Source: Caballeronia sordidicola (GTDB lineage Bacteria; Pseudomonadota; Gammaproteobacteria; Burkholderiales; Burkholderiaceae). Taken from it: a stretch of 64,000 bases of DNA. The stretch is taken from the NCBI RefSeq assembly GCF_001544455.2, contig NZ_FCOC02000020.1, positions 48,220-112,219 on the forward strand, given 5' to 3'. Both the position numbers and the translations under genes were made by a program. This document shows positions 26,638 through 35,886 of the stretch, in pieces. Every line of letters begins with the position of its first letter. Within the stretch, counting starts at the first letter, position 1. Under the pieces are notes generated by a model that was not told where the DNA came from, made no database searches, and saw nothing but the letters and a program-made list of their open reading frames with translations.

Positions 26638-27525
26638 ATGGCTGTGTCGCCCAAGGATTTGTTGTCCGCACTGATTGTGATTCTCGCCTGGGGCGTGAAC
26701 TTCGTCGTGATCAAGGTTGGTTTGCACGGCGTTCCACCCATGCTTCTTGGCGCATTGCGATTCGCGCTCGTGGCTTTCCCGGCGGTATTTTTCATCAAGC
26801 GCCCGGCTGTCGGATTTTGGTGGGTGGTCGCATACGGTGCGACCATTTCCCTCGGTCAGTTCGTGCTGCTTTTCTACGCGATGTCCGTTGGCATGCCAGC
26901 CGGTCTCGCGTCGCTGGTGCTGCAGGCGCAAGCCTTCTTCACGCTGATCTTCGCCGCCGTGATCCTGGGCGAGAAAATTCGCGGGCCGAACGTCGCGGGC
27001 TTGTTGATTGCCGCGTTCGGGCTGGCCGTGATCGGCGTGCAGGCGGGTCACGCCATGACGGTCGCGGGATTCCTGCTGACGCTCGTGGCATCGGCAATGT
27101 GGGGCATGGGGAATGTCATCACCAAGCGCATGGGCAAGGTCGATTTGCTGTCGCTCGTCGTATGGGCGAGTCTTGTGCCGCCGCTGCCGTTCCTGGCTTT
27201 GTCGCTGATGATGGAAGGGCCCGCCCGCATTGAGGCGAGCCTGTCGGCCATTTCATTGACCTCGGTTTTCGCGATCGTATATCTGGCGTTTATCGCGACA
27301 ATGCTCGGCTACACGTTGTGGGGAAAATTGCTTGGGCGTTATCCGGCAAGTCAGGTCGCACCGTTTTCGCTGCTCGTGCCCATTGTGGGACTGGCGTCGG
27401 CCGCGTTGCTGCTCGACGAAGGTCTCACGTCAATGCAGTTTCTGGGCGCGGTCCTTGTGATGGCCGGACTTTGTGTGAATGTGTTTGGCGGGTGGCTCAG
27501 GCAGCGGTTGATGCCGGCGCGCTGA
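26638..27525 (+). CDS. EamA/DMT-family membrane transporter
   Basis: The 295-residue protein has ten hydrophobic segments and two EamA repeats (about 8-135 and 145-285). It resembles the amino-acid metabolite exporters of the YdeD group, with LAWGVNFVVIKVGLHGVPP at the N-terminus, FTLIFAAVILGEK at the end of the first repeat and VGLASAALLLDEGLT near the C-terminus. The substrate cannot be assigned. It stands alone and is convergent with amiC. Confidence 0.88.
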   Translation: MAVSPKDLLSALIVILAWGVNFVVIKVGLHGVPPMLLGALRFALVAFPAVFFIKRPAVGFWWVVAYGATISLGQFVLLFYAMSVGMPAGLASLVLQAQAFFTLIFAAVILGEKIRGPNVAGLLIAAFGLAVIGVQAGHAMTVAGFLLTLVASAMWGMGNVITKRMGKVDLLSLVVWASLVPPLPFLALSLMMEGPARIEASLSAISLTSVFAIVYLAFIATMLGYTLWGKLLGRYPASQVAPFSLLVPIVGLASAALLLDEGLTSMQFLGAVLVMAGLCVNVFGGWLRQRLMPAR

Positions 27526-27536
27526 AGCGCCGGCAT
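27511..27536. terminator. Hairpin between convergent eamA-type and amiC genes
   Basis: ATGCCGGCGC pairs perfectly with GCGCCGGCAT around a six-base loop. It overlaps the stop codon of the transporter gene and ends five bases before the amiC stop. The T-run is weak, so it is a probable and not certain bidirectional terminator. Confidence 0.55.
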
Positions 27537-27541
27537 GCTTG

Positions 27542-29086
27542 TTACGTCATCCGGCTCTTCGCCAACGGCGGATTCGCGGCGAAATACCGCTTGATACCTT
27601 TCATGATCGCGTTGGCCATCTTGTCGCGGTAGGCGTCGTCGTTCAGGCGCTGCTCCTCTTCCGGGTTACTGATAAACGCCGTCTCCACCAGAATGGATGG
27701 AATGTCCGGCGCCTTCAGCACGGCAAAACCGGCTTGTTCCACCGAGCCTTTGTGCAGCTTGTTGATGTCGCCGATCTCGTTGAGCACGAAGTTGCCGTAG
27801 CGCATGGAATCGCGGATCTGGGCGGTCGTGGACATATCGAATAACGCGCGGTTCACGCTTGCATCCTGCGTCGTCACGTTGATACCGCCAATGGAGTCTG
27901 ACGCATTTTCCTTGTTCGCCATCCAGCGCGCCGCTGCGCTCGATGCACCGTGATCCGACAACGCGAACACGGACGACCCGCGTGCCGAAGGCGTGGTGAA
28001 CGCGTCGGCGTGAATGGATACGAACAGGTCCGCGCCCACGCGACGCGCCTTCTGCACGCGCACGTTGAGCGGCACGAAGAAATCGTTGTCGCGCGTCATC
28101 ATGGCGCGCATGTTGGGCTGGGCATCGATCTTGGCGCGCAGTTTCTTGGCAATGTCGAGCGCGATGTGCTTTTCGTATGTGCCGCCGCCGCCAATCGCGC
28201 CCGGATCCTCGCCGCCATGACCCGGGTCGATGGCCACCGTAAGCAGGCGCGTCGTACCGGCTTTGCCGCCTTTCGGATTGGCGAAGCCATAGTCGTCGCT
28301 CGTGTCGTTATCGGATGAGTCGCCCTTTGCAATGGCCGTTGGCGGCGCGGGCTTGATCGTCGGGCGGGGCTTGGCGAGAGGCACGGCGGGCGCAGCTGGC
28401 GCCCCCGCGGGCGCACGCGGCAAGTCGTCGGCCTGCGCATATTTCTGGAAAAACTCGTCGGTGTTGTCCGGCGCGTTGGACTTGGGCGCGGTCGCGGGAC
28501 CAGCCAGGGTAGCGGGCGGCTGGGTCGGATTGGGGTTGCTCTGGTCAATAGCCTGCTGCTTGTGCTCGGACTGGGCGAGCAGATCCATGAGCGGATCAGG
28601 AGCGACCGCCGGATACAGATCGAAGACCAGCCGATACTTGTAGCTGCCAATAGGCGTCAGCGTGAACACCTGCGGTTTCACCGCGCCCTTCAGGTCGAAC
28701 ACCATGCGCACCACGTGCGGCTGATATTGCCCGATACGCACCGACTGGATTTGCGGATCGTTCGGCGTGATCTTCGAGACGAGGTCTTTCAGCGCCTGGT
28801 CAAGATCCAGTCCATTCAGGTCGACCACGAGCCGGTCCGGGCCTTGCAGCAATTGCTGGTTGTTCTGCAGCGGTTGATCCGACTCGATCGTCACGCGCGT
28901 GTAATCGCGCGCCGGCCACACGCGCACGCCGAGCACAGAACTCGCATACGCGAGCTTGGGCCCGAGCAGCGCCAGCGCAATGGTCGAAGCCCCCGCGCGC
29001 AGCACTTGGCGGCGGCGCCAGTTGTGCGAAGCGGTGGCGGTCGATTCGATCGAATGAAAAGGCTTGATCAACAACTTTCGAGACAT
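27542..29086 (-). CDS. amiC: N-acetylmuramoyl-L-alanine amidase AmiC
   Basis: This is a periplasmic zinc amidase that splits septal peptidoglycan during cell separation. The 514-residue protein has a Tat signal (WRRRQVLRAGASTIALALLG), an AMIN domain (about 50-165) for septal targeting, a Pro/Ala-rich linker (about 175-265) and an Amidase_3 domain with zinc ligands in AIDPGHGGEDPGA and SIHADA and the catalytic Glu in ILVETAFISNPEEE. Its start overlaps the end of tsaE by 19 bases, the same pairing as in many beta-proteobacteria. Confidence 0.94.
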   Translation of the reverse strand: MSRKLLIKPFHSIESTATASHNWRRRQVLRAGASTIALALLGPKLAYASSVLGVRVWPARDYTRVTIESDQPLQNNQQLLQGPDRLVVDLNGLDLDQALKDLVSKITPNDPQIQSVRIGQYQPHVVRMVFDLKGAVKPQVFTLTPIGSYKYRLVFDLYPAVAPDPLMDLLAQSEHKQQAIDQSNPNPTQPPATLAGPATAPKSNAPDNTDEFFQKYAQADDLPRAPAGAPAAPAVPLAKPRPTIKPAPPTAIAKGDSSDNDTSDDYGFANPKGGKAGTTRLLTVAIDPGHGGEDPGAIGGGGTYEKHIALDIAKKLRAKIDAQPNMRAMMTRDNDFFVPLNVRVQKARRVGADLFVSIHADAFTTPSARGSSVFALSDHGASSAAARWMANKENASDSIGGINVTTQDASVNRALFDMSTTAQIRDSMRYGNFVLNEIGDINKLHKGSVEQAGFAVLKAPDIPSILVETAFISNPEEEQRLNDDAYRDKMANAIMKGIKRYFAANPPLAKSRMT

Positions 29087-29622
29087 GACTTTCCTGTTTG
29101 GCTAAACGCGCGCGCGGTCAGCACGCGGCCTTCGCCTTCCTGTTCCAGCTTGAATTCGATATCCGGCACACCCAGCAATCCGCCTGCGCGCTGCGGCCAT
29201 TCAATCAGGCAGACCGCGCCTGATTCGAAGTATTCGCGAAAGCCGGCATCGACCCATTCGGCTGGATCGGTGAAGCGATAAAGATCGAAGTGATACAGCT
29301 CGAGCGGACCGGCTTGCGTGGCTAGCGAATACGGTTCCACCAGCGTGTAAGTGGGACTTCGCACGCGGCCCGCATGACCCAGCGCGCGCAGCGTCGCGCG
29401 CACGAGCGTGGTTTTGCCCGCGCCCAGGTCACCGGTCAACTGGACCTGCAAACCGGGAAAACGTTCGCCAGGCACGTTGGGATTTGCGCCGCGAACCTTG
29501 AGAATGGCCTGCGCGAAGCAGCCACCAAACGCGAGCGTTGCGTCCTCGCCGGGCAGGTCGAAGCGGCGTTCGAGGAGCGCGGAGGGAGGATTTGCAATCG
29601 ATCGAGTGAGGCTGTCGGGCAT
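29068..29622 (-). CDS. tsaE: tRNA threonylcarbamoyladenosine biosynthesis ATPase TsaE
   Basis: TsaE is the ATPase of the TsaBDE complex that makes t6A in tRNA. Walker A is in LTGDLGAGKTTLVRATLRAL, and the family motifs VRSPTYTLVEPY and LYHFDLYRFTDPAEW follow. The 184 residues are longer than the usual 150 or so, from about 18 extra N-terminal residues and an insertion before the P-loop (NPNVPGERFPG). It overlaps amiC at its 3' end and is divergent from queG with only 17 bases between starts. Confidence 0.94.
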   Translation of the reverse strand: MPDSLTRSIANPPSALLERRFDLPGEDATLAFGGCFAQAILKVRGANPNVPGERFPGLQVQLTGDLGAGKTTLVRATLRALGHAGRVRSPTYTLVEPYSLATQAGPLELYHFDLYRFTDPAEWVDAGFREYFESGAVCLIEWPQRAGGLLGVPDIEFKLEQEGEGRVLTARAFSQTGKSCLESC

Positions 29623-29639
29623 TCTCGTAAAATGTCGTG

Positions 29640-30884
29640 ATGAACCGTTTGCCGGAACACCCTGTGGAACACGAGCGCGCGTCAGACAACGCCGCCGGGA
29701 ACCCGCGCCGCTTCAGGCCTGATGACGAAGCCGCGCTGGCTGAACTCGCGCTGCGCATCAAGGCGTGGGGGCGCGAACTGGGGTTCGGTGCAGTGGGCGT
29801 CAGCGACGCCGACTTGACGGATGCCGAAGAAGGCCTCGCGTCGTGGCTCGAAGCAGGCTATCACGGCGAGATGGATTATATGGCCAAACATGCGATGAAA
29901 CGCGCAAGGCCAGCCGAGCTTGTGGCCGGTACGCGACGTGTTATTACAGTTCGGATGGCCTATCTGCCGGCATCGACACTGATTGGCAAGGTGCCGGAAA
30001 GTGCCTCGACAGCCGATCTCCACGCAGCGGACTGGCGCGCGGCCGAGTGGGCGCGCATCGGCGAACCTGCCGAGGCCGTCGTGTCGGTGTATGCGCGCGG
30101 CCGCGATTATCACAAGGTCATGCGTGGCCGCTTGCAGCATCTGGCGGATCGCATCGAAGCTGAAATCGGGCCATTTGGGTATCGCGTGTTCACGGATTCC
30201 GCGCCCGTTCTGGAAGTCGAGCTGGCGCAAAAGGCCGGCAACGGCTGGCGCGGCAAACACACGTTACTGTTGCAGCGCGACGCGGGATCGCTGTTTTTTA
30301 TCGGTGAGATTCTGGTCGATATCGCGCTTCCCGCCGACGCCGAAACCAATTCGCAGAACGCGCCTGAGCACGACGGTTCGCATTGCGGAAGCTGTACGAG
30401 GTGCATCGACGTCTGCCCTACACAAGCGATCGTAGCGCCCTACAGGCTGGACGCGCGGCGCTGCATTTCGTATCTCACCATCGAATTGAAGGGCAGTATT
30501 CCGGAGGACATGCGGCCGCTGATCGGCAATCGGGTTTATGGTTGCGACGATTGCCAGCTCGTATGTCCGTGGAACAAGTTCGCGAAGGTCGCGCCGGTCG
30601 CGGACTTCGACGTCCGGCACGGGCTTGATCGCGCGTCGCTCGTCGTGCTGTTCGCCTGGAGCGCCGCCGAGTTCGATGAACGCATGCAAGGCAGCGCGAT
30701 TCGCCGTATTGGACACGAACAATGGTTGCGCAATATTGCGGTGGCGATGGGCAACGCGTTACGCTCCACCTCGCTCGACGCTGGGGCGCGCACTGAAATA
30801 CGCGACGCGTTGAACGCCCGCGCCGCGGACGCGTCGGCACTTGTGCGCGAGCACGTGCAATGGGCGCTACGGCAGGCAGCATGA
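29640..30884 (+). CDS. queG: Epoxyqueuosine reductase
   Basis: QueG is a cobalamin and iron-sulfur enzyme that performs the last step of queuosine synthesis in tRNA. Two 4Fe-4S motifs are clear: CGSCTRCIDVCPTQAI and CDDCQLVCPWNKF. AWGRELGFGAVGVSDADL marks the family N-terminus, preceded by about 37 extra residues. ATG 29640 is preferred to the GTG at 29637, but a later start cannot be excluded. It is divergent from tsaE and followed by xerD on the same strand. Confidence 0.94.
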   Translation: MNRLPEHPVEHERASDNAAGNPRRFRPDDEAALAELALRIKAWGRELGFGAVGVSDADLTDAEEGLASWLEAGYHGEMDYMAKHAMKRARPAELVAGTRRVITVRMAYLPASTLIGKVPESASTADLHAADWRAAEWARIGEPAEAVVSVYARGRDYHKVMRGRLQHLADRIEAEIGPFGYRVFTDSAPVLEVELAQKAGNGWRGKHTLLLQRDAGSLFFIGEILVDIALPADAETNSQNAPEHDGSHCGSCTRCIDVCPTQAIVAPYRLDARRCISYLTIELKGSIPEDMRPLIGNRVYGCDDCQLVCPWNKFAKVAPVADFDVRHGLDRASLVVLFAWSAAEFDERMQGSAIRRIGHEQWLRNIAVAMGNALRSTSLDAGARTEIRDALNARAADASALVREHVQWALRQAA

Positions 30885-30907
30885 CGCAACGCTTAAAGGA
30901 TGTACGA

Positions 30908-31831
30908 ATGGACCTGAGCGAGGACATAAGCAAGGTGGAAATGACGTCGAGCAGCGCGTCGATTGACCTTTTTTGCGATGCCCTCTGGCTGGAACACGGC
31001 CTCGCGAAGAATTCGCTGGAGGCTTACAGGCGGGATTTGAAGCTTTTTGCGCAGTGGTTATCGAAGACACGTAGCGCGGATATCGATACCGCCACCGAAG
31101 CCGACATGAACGGGTATCTCGCCGCCCGCCGCGCCGACAAGGCGACATCGGCGAACCGCCGCTTGTCCGTGTTTCGCCGCTACTACGCGTGGGCGCTGCG
31201 GGAACATCGCGCGCTGGCCGATCCCACGCTCAAGCTGCGCTCGGCCAAACAGGCACCGCGTTTTCCCAAGACGCTGAACGAAGCGCAAGTCGAAGCCTTG
31301 CTCAACGCGCCCGACGTGGAAACTGCGCTCGGCCTGCGCGATCGCACAATGCTCGAACTGATGTACGCAAGCGGTTTGCGCGTAACAGAACTCGTGACCT
31401 TGAAGACCGTTGAAGTCGGATTGAACGAAGGCGTGGTGCGCGTAATGGGCAAGGGTTCGAAAGAGCGCCTGATCCCGTTCGGCGCGGTGGCGCACGACTG
31501 GATCGAGCGGTATCTGCGTGAATCGCGTCCTGCGTTGCTTGGCGCTCGTGCCGCCGACGCGCTGTTCGTGACCACGCGCGGCGAAGGCATGACCCGACAG
31601 CAGTTCTGGAACATCATCAAGCGCCACGCACTCACCGGCGACGTGCGCGCGCCGCTTTCGCCGCATACGTTGCGTCACGCGTTCGCCACGCACTTGCTGA
31701 ACCACGGCGCGGACTTGCGCGTGGTGCAGTTGCTGCTTGGCCACACGGATATCTCGACCACGCAGATCTACACCCACGTGGCGCGCGAACGGCTGCGGAC
31801 CTTGCACAAGGAACATCATCCGCGCGGGTGA
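30908..31831 (+). CDS. xerD: Tyrosine recombinase XerD
   Basis: With XerC it resolves chromosome dimers at dif near the terminus. The catalytic residues are visible in ASGLRVTEL (Arg), GKGSKERLIP (Lys), SPHTLRHAFATHLL (His and Arg), LLGHTDISTTQIY (His and the nucleophile Tyr). The start at 30908 has an AAAGGA site seven bases upstream; earlier in-frame ATG codons overlap the end of queG. At 307 residues it is close to the normal 298. XerC is not in the window. Confidence 0.95.
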   Translation: MDLSEDISKVEMTSSSASIDLFCDALWLEHGLAKNSLEAYRRDLKLFAQWLSKTRSADIDTATEADMNGYLAARRADKATSANRRLSVFRRYYAWALREHRALADPTLKLRSAKQAPRFPKTLNEAQVEALLNAPDVETALGLRDRTMLELMYASGLRVTELVTLKTVEVGLNEGVVRVMGKGSKERLIPFGAVAHDWIERYLRESRPALLGARAADALFVTTRGEGMTRQQFWNIIKRHALTGDVRAPLSPHTLRHAFATHLLNHGADLRVVQLLLGHTDISTTQIYTHVARERLRTLHKEHHPRG

Positions 31832-31848
31832 GCACCCCGCGTGATCGC

Positions 31849-33369
31849 CTAAAGCTCGTCCCTCAACTTGTGCTTCAACACCTTTCCCGTCGACGCCGCC
31901 GGCAGCGCGGCCAGCACGCGAATCTGCGCCGGACGCTTGTAGGGCGCGAGCCGCGCGGCGCACCACGCGACAATGTCATCGGGTAGCGCATGCACCGAGG
32001 GCAGCAGTTCAACGAACGCGATCACTTCCTCGTTGCCCTCGACCGTGCGCCCGATCACGGCCGATTGCAGCACGCCGGGATGCGCGTTTAACACATTTTC
32101 GACTTCCGCCGGATACACATTGAACCCCGAGCGGATGATCAGCTCCTTGCTGCGCCCCGCGATAACCAGCGCGCCGTCCGCCGCCAGCCGCGCCAGATCG
32201 CCGGTTCGAAGCCAGCCTTCTTCGGTGACGGTCGCGCGCGTGTGCGCTTCGTTCCGGTAATAGCCAAGCATGACGTTTGGCCCACGCACCCACAGTTCCC
32301 CGACTTCGCCGGAGGGGACATCAATGCCATCCATTCCGACAAAACGCAGTTCGATGCCCGGTATCGGATGACCCGCCGCGCAATCCTCGCGCGGCGCGTC
32401 AAGCATTGTCTGCGCGATGGTCGGGCTGCTTTCCGTCATGCCGTAGCCGTTGTGCAGCGGCACTTTGTATAGCGCCTCGACGCGGGTCTTCAACGCGGGA
32501 TCGAGCGGCGAGCCGCCCGAATAGGCAAAGCGCAACGCGGGCGCGCGCCAGGGCGTGTCGCTCGCCTGCACATGCTCGACGAGCTTGGCGTGTATGGCAG
32601 GGACGCCTTGAAAGATCGAGACAGTTTCTTCGGCCAGCGCACGCAGCACGGCATCGGGCGCGAAACGCGGCGCGAGCCTGAGCGTCGCGCCCGCATACAA
32701 GCTGCCAAGACACACGGAAGCCAGCCCATAGACGTGCGTGATCGGCAGAACGGCGTACACCACGTCATCGGGTGTCACGCGTCGCAATGTGCTGGAAATC
32801 GCCGCGATAAACAGCAGATTCCGATGCGAGAGCATCACACCTTTCGGCGCACCGGTCGTGCCCGTGGTGTAGATCAGCGCTGCGCATTGGCGGGCGGGAT
32901 CTTGATGAACGGGTTCGGGCAAGACGGTGTCATCGACAATGAAACGCCATGCGGCAGCGCCCGGCACAGCGCCCAGACGCTCGGCGTGGCTCGCCGCGTC
33001 CTTCGATGAATCCACCGTAAACGCCACCACTCGTGGCTTTGCGTGGTCGCGAATGGCATCCGCTTCACCTGGCGAAAGCCGTGCGTTCGCAAGCAAACAC
33101 CATGCGTCGAGCTTCGCGGCCGCGAACATCAGCACCACCTGCGCAATGCAATTCTCACTCACGATCATCACGCGATCGCCGCCTTTCACGCCAAGTTCGG
33201 CAAGCTGATTCGCGGTCTCATTGACGGCATCCACCAATTGCGCGGCGTTCAATCGCCGCCCGTCTTCGGTCAGCACGACATGGTCCGGATCGCGCGCGGC
33301 GAGACGCGCGGGAATATCCGAGATTCGCCTGGGCAGCGCGCTGAGCAATGCATCAACATCAATATCCAT
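31849..33369 (-). CDS. Acyl-CoA synthetase (AMP-forming ligase)
   Basis: The 506-residue ANL-family ligase activates a carboxylic acid with ATP and CoA. Core motifs are ALIYTTGTTGAPKGVMLSH (A3), NGYGMTESSP, EEGWLRTGDLARL, GRSKELIIRSGFNVYPAEVE and the C-terminal lysine in TGKVLKHKL. The substrate is not clear; medium or long fatty acids or an aromatic acid are possible. It begins one base after the stop of the acyl-CoA dehydrogenase gene, with its ribosome site (GGAG) inside that gene, so the two are translationally coupled and probably act in one degradation route. Confidence 0.9.
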   Translation of the reverse strand: MDIDVDALLSALPRRISDIPARLAARDPDHVVLTEDGRRLNAAQLVDAVNETANQLAELGVKGGDRVMIVSENCIAQVVLMFAAAKLDAWCLLANARLSPGEADAIRDHAKPRVVAFTVDSSKDAASHAERLGAVPGAAAWRFIVDDTVLPEPVHQDPARQCAALIYTTGTTGAPKGVMLSHRNLLFIAAISSTLRRVTPDDVVYAVLPITHVYGLASVCLGSLYAGATLRLAPRFAPDAVLRALAEETVSIFQGVPAIHAKLVEHVQASDTPWRAPALRFAYSGGSPLDPALKTRVEALYKVPLHNGYGMTESSPTIAQTMLDAPREDCAAGHPIPGIELRFVGMDGIDVPSGEVGELWVRGPNVMLGYYRNEAHTRATVTEEGWLRTGDLARLAADGALVIAGRSKELIIRSGFNVYPAEVENVLNAHPGVLQSAVIGRTVEGNEEVIAFVELLPSVHALPDDIVAWCAARLAPYKRPAQIRVLAALPAASTGKVLKHKLRDEL

Positions 33370-33370
33370 C

Positions 33371-34522
33371 TTAAATCTCCGTGCCGCGCATCAAGCCGCG
33401 CGCAATGATGACCTGCTGAATCTGCGACGTTCCTTCGTAAAGCCGGAACAATCGCACATCGCGATAAAACCGCTCGATGCCGTATTCCGAGATATATCCT
33501 GCGCCGCCATGGATCTGCACCGCGCGATCCGCCACCCGGCCGCACATTTCGGTCGCGAAGTATTTTGCGCATGATGCTTCCACCGATACGTCGCGGCCAT
33601 CGTCGCGGCGGCGCGCGGCGTCGAGCACCATGCACTCGGCCGCGTAAATCTCCGTCTTGCTGTCGGCGAGCATGGCCTGAACGAGCTGGAATTCAACAAT
33701 AGGCTGGCCAAACTGCTTGCGTTCGGTGGCATAGGCGAGCGCGTCGCGCAGCATTCGCTTGGCCGCGCCGATAGCCACGGCGGCAATGTGCAGGCGGCCT
33801 TTGTCGAGCACTTTCATGGCCGTCTTGAAGCCGACGCCTTCCACGCCGCCAATCAATTGCCCGGCTGGAATGCGGCAATTCTCGAAGATCACGTCGCACG
33901 TATGCGCGCCGCGCTGGCCCATCTTTTTGTCGGGTTTTCCAAGCGACAAGCCCGGCGATTCACGCTCCACGATAAACGCCGAAATGCCGCTCGCGCCTTT
34001 CGCGTCGCTCGTGCGTGCCATCACGGTATAGATGCCCGCTTCCGGCGCATTCGTGATGTAGCGCTTCGTGCCGTTCAGCACGTACTGGTCGCCGTCGCGG
34101 CGTGCGGTGGTTTTCAGCGACGCCGCGTCCGAGCCCGAATCCGGCTCGGTCAGGCAGAATGAGCCGATCAGATCGCCAGCCGCCAGTTTCGGCAAATAGT
34201 GGCGCTTCTGTTCCTCGCTGCCGTCAAGCAATATGCCGATGGAACCAATGCCGTTGTTTGTCCCGATCACCGACCTGAACGCCGGCGACGTCTGGCCGAG
34301 TTCGAACGCCACGCGCACTTCTTCCTCCATGGTCAGGCCAAGGCCGCCGTACGCTTCCGGAATCGTCAAACCAAACAAGCCAATTTCGCGCATGGCGGCC
34401 AGGACATCGGCGGGAATCTGGTCGGTTTCGTCCACTTCGGCTTCGCGCGGCACGAGCGTTTCGCGCACGAAGCGGCGGATGGCATCTTCGAGCAGCGTCT
34501 GCGTTTCTGAATCGCGAATCAC
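33371..34522 (-). CDS. Acyl-CoA dehydrogenase
   Basis: The 383-residue FAD enzyme of the acyl-CoA dehydrogenase family shows GSFCLTEPDSGSDAASLKT, KRYITNAPEAG, GQRGAHTCDVIFENCRIP and the catalytic-base region LYEGTSQIQQVIIARG. I choose a GTG start at 34522 (VIRDSETQT) because GGGAG sits seven bases upstream; an ATG 24 codons earlier is not supported by the family N-terminus. It is the first gene of a two-gene unit with the acyl-CoA ligase. The exact chain length or branch specificity is unknown. Confidence 0.88.
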   Translation of the reverse strand: MIRDSETQTLLEDAIRRFVRETLVPREAEVDETDQIPADVLAAMREIGLFGLTIPEAYGGLGLTMEEEVRVAFELGQTSPAFRSVIGTNNGIGSIGILLDGSEEQKRHYLPKLAAGDLIGSFCLTEPDSGSDAASLKTTARRDGDQYVLNGTKRYITNAPEAGIYTVMARTSDAKGASGISAFIVERESPGLSLGKPDKKMGQRGAHTCDVIFENCRIPAGQLIGGVEGVGFKTAMKVLDKGRLHIAAVAIGAAKRMLRDALAYATERKQFGQPIVEFQLVQAMLADSKTEIYAAECMVLDAARRRDDGRDVSVEASCAKYFATEMCGRVADRAVQIHGGAGYISEYGIERFYRDVRLFRLYEGTSQIQQVIIARGLMRGTEI

Positions 34523-34647
34523 GTTAAATCTCCCGGGTAGCTCGGCCTGTACAGGCATTTGCGAACGATCGTGCCACAGTAAATCGGCTCGCACAATTGG
34601 CCGTTTGGCCGATGGTGGCCGTGCTTTCGCGCCGCTACAATGCCGTC

Positions 34648-35139
34648 ATGTCCAAGGTAAAACACATTTCCGAAACGCCTGCGACGCAATTTTTGCGTCG
34701 GCACAAGGTCGAGTTTGGCGAACATCCTTACGAGTATGTCGAGCATGGCGGCACCGAGGAATCGGCGCGTCAGCTTGGTGTAGATGAGCATTCCGTGGTG
34801 AAGACGCTGGTGATGGAGGACGAGCACGCAAAGCCGCTGATCGTGCTCATGCATGGCGACAAAACCGTGTCGACGAAGAATCTCGCGCGGCAGATTGGAG
34901 CCAAGCGTGTCGAGCCGTGCAAGCCCGAAGTCGCGAACCGGCACTCGGGATTCCTGATCGGCGGCACGTCGCCATTCGGTACGCGAAAAGCCATGCCGGT
35001 TTATGTGGAATCCAGTATTTTCGATCTCGACCAGATTTATCTGAACGGCGGGCGGCGCGGGTATCTGATGAGCATCAGGCCGCGGGTATTGACCGAGTTG
35101 CTGAAAGCCACGCCCGTGAATTGCGCAAGCGTCGATTAA
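34648..35139 (+). CDS. ybaK: Cys-tRNA(Pro)/Cys-tRNA(Cys) deacylase YbaK
   Basis: This trans-editing factor hydrolyses misacylated Cys-tRNA(Pro). The 163-residue protein begins MSKVKHISETPATQFLRRHK and contains HSVVKTLVMED, the catalytic lysine region, and HSGFLIGGTSPFG near the end, all typical. The start at 34648 matches the family N-terminus. A TACAAT hexamer ends six bases before it and no Shine-Dalgarno sequence is present, so the mRNA may be leaderless. plsY follows 50 bases later. Confidence 0.93.
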   Translation: MSKVKHISETPATQFLRRHKVEFGEHPYEYVEHGGTEESARQLGVDEHSVVKTLVMEDEHAKPLIVLMHGDKTVSTKNLARQIGAKRVEPCKPEVANRHSGFLIGGTSPFGTRKAMPVYVESSIFDLDQIYLNGGRRGYLMSIRPRVLTELLKATPVNCASVD

Positions 35140-35189
35140 AATGCGCGTCCTGAAGTTCCGCTTTTGTATTCGACGATAAGAAGAAATCA

Positions 35190-35810
35190 ATGAACAATGT
35201 GATTGTCGCTGTGCTGGCTTATTTGATCGGCTCGATCTCGTTTGCGGTCGTGGTGAGTTCGGCCATGGGTCTCGCCGATCCGCGTTCGTACGGCTCGGGA
35301 AATCCGGGCGCAACGAACGTGCTGCGCACGGGGAACAAGCTCGCTGCGGTGCTTACCCTGCTTGGCGACGCCTTCAAGGGCTGGCTCGCGGTATGGCTTG
35401 TCGTGCACTTCGGCGCGCGCTTCGGGCTCGATTCCACGGCCATTGCGCTTGCGGCCATCGCCGTGTTTCTGGGGCACCTTTATCCGATATTCTTCAGATT
35501 CCAGGGCGGGAAGGGCGTTGCAACCGCGGCGGGCGTGCTGCTTGCGATTCACCCCGTGCTCGGGCTGGCGACGTTGCTGACATGGGTAATCATCGCTTTC
35601 TTCTTCCGGTATTCGTCGTTGGCGGCGTTGGTATCGGCGGTATTTGCGCCTTTCTTCGACGTATTCCTGTTTGGACCGAGTCGTATATCGCTAGCCGTTG
35701 CTGCCATGAGCGCGCTCTTGATCTGGCGGCATCGCGGCAATATCAAGAAGTTGCTCGACGGGAAAGAAAGCAGGATCGGGCAGAAGAAGGCGGCGACAGA
35801 AGCGTCTTGA
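35190..35810 (+). CDS. plsY: Acyl-phosphate:glycerol-3-phosphate acyltransferase
   Basis: PlsY makes lysophosphatidic acid from acyl-phosphate, the first acylation in phospholipid synthesis, in the inner membrane. The 206-residue protein has five hydrophobic segments and the three PlsY motifs: SFAVVVSSAMGLADPRSYGS, GSGNPGATNVLR and FQGGKGVATAAG, with the last loop HRGNIKKLLDGKE. The length is normal. A perfect 13-bp hairpin follows. Confidence 0.95.
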   Translation: MNNVIVAVLAYLIGSISFAVVVSSAMGLADPRSYGSGNPGATNVLRTGNKLAAVLTLLGDAFKGWLAVWLVVHFGARFGLDSTAIALAAIAVFLGHLYPIFFRFQGGKGVATAAGVLLAIHPVLGLATLLTWVIIAFFFRYSSLAALVSAVFAPFFDVFLFGPSRISLAVAAMSALLIWRHRGNIKKLLDGKESRIGQKKAATEAS

Positions 35811-35827
35811 TAGCCAGACCTGCATAC

Positions 35828-35856
35828 AGGAAAGCCGCCTGTAAGGCGGCTTTCCT
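35828..35856. terminator. Hairpin between convergent plsY and yajQ
   Basis: AGGAAAGCCGCCT pairs perfectly with AGGCGGCTTTCCT around GTA. There is no long T-run, but its place between two convergent genes suggests a shared terminator. Confidence 0.75.
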
Positions 35857-35886
35857 GACTCAATGCATTACGCTCGTCTTGAACCA

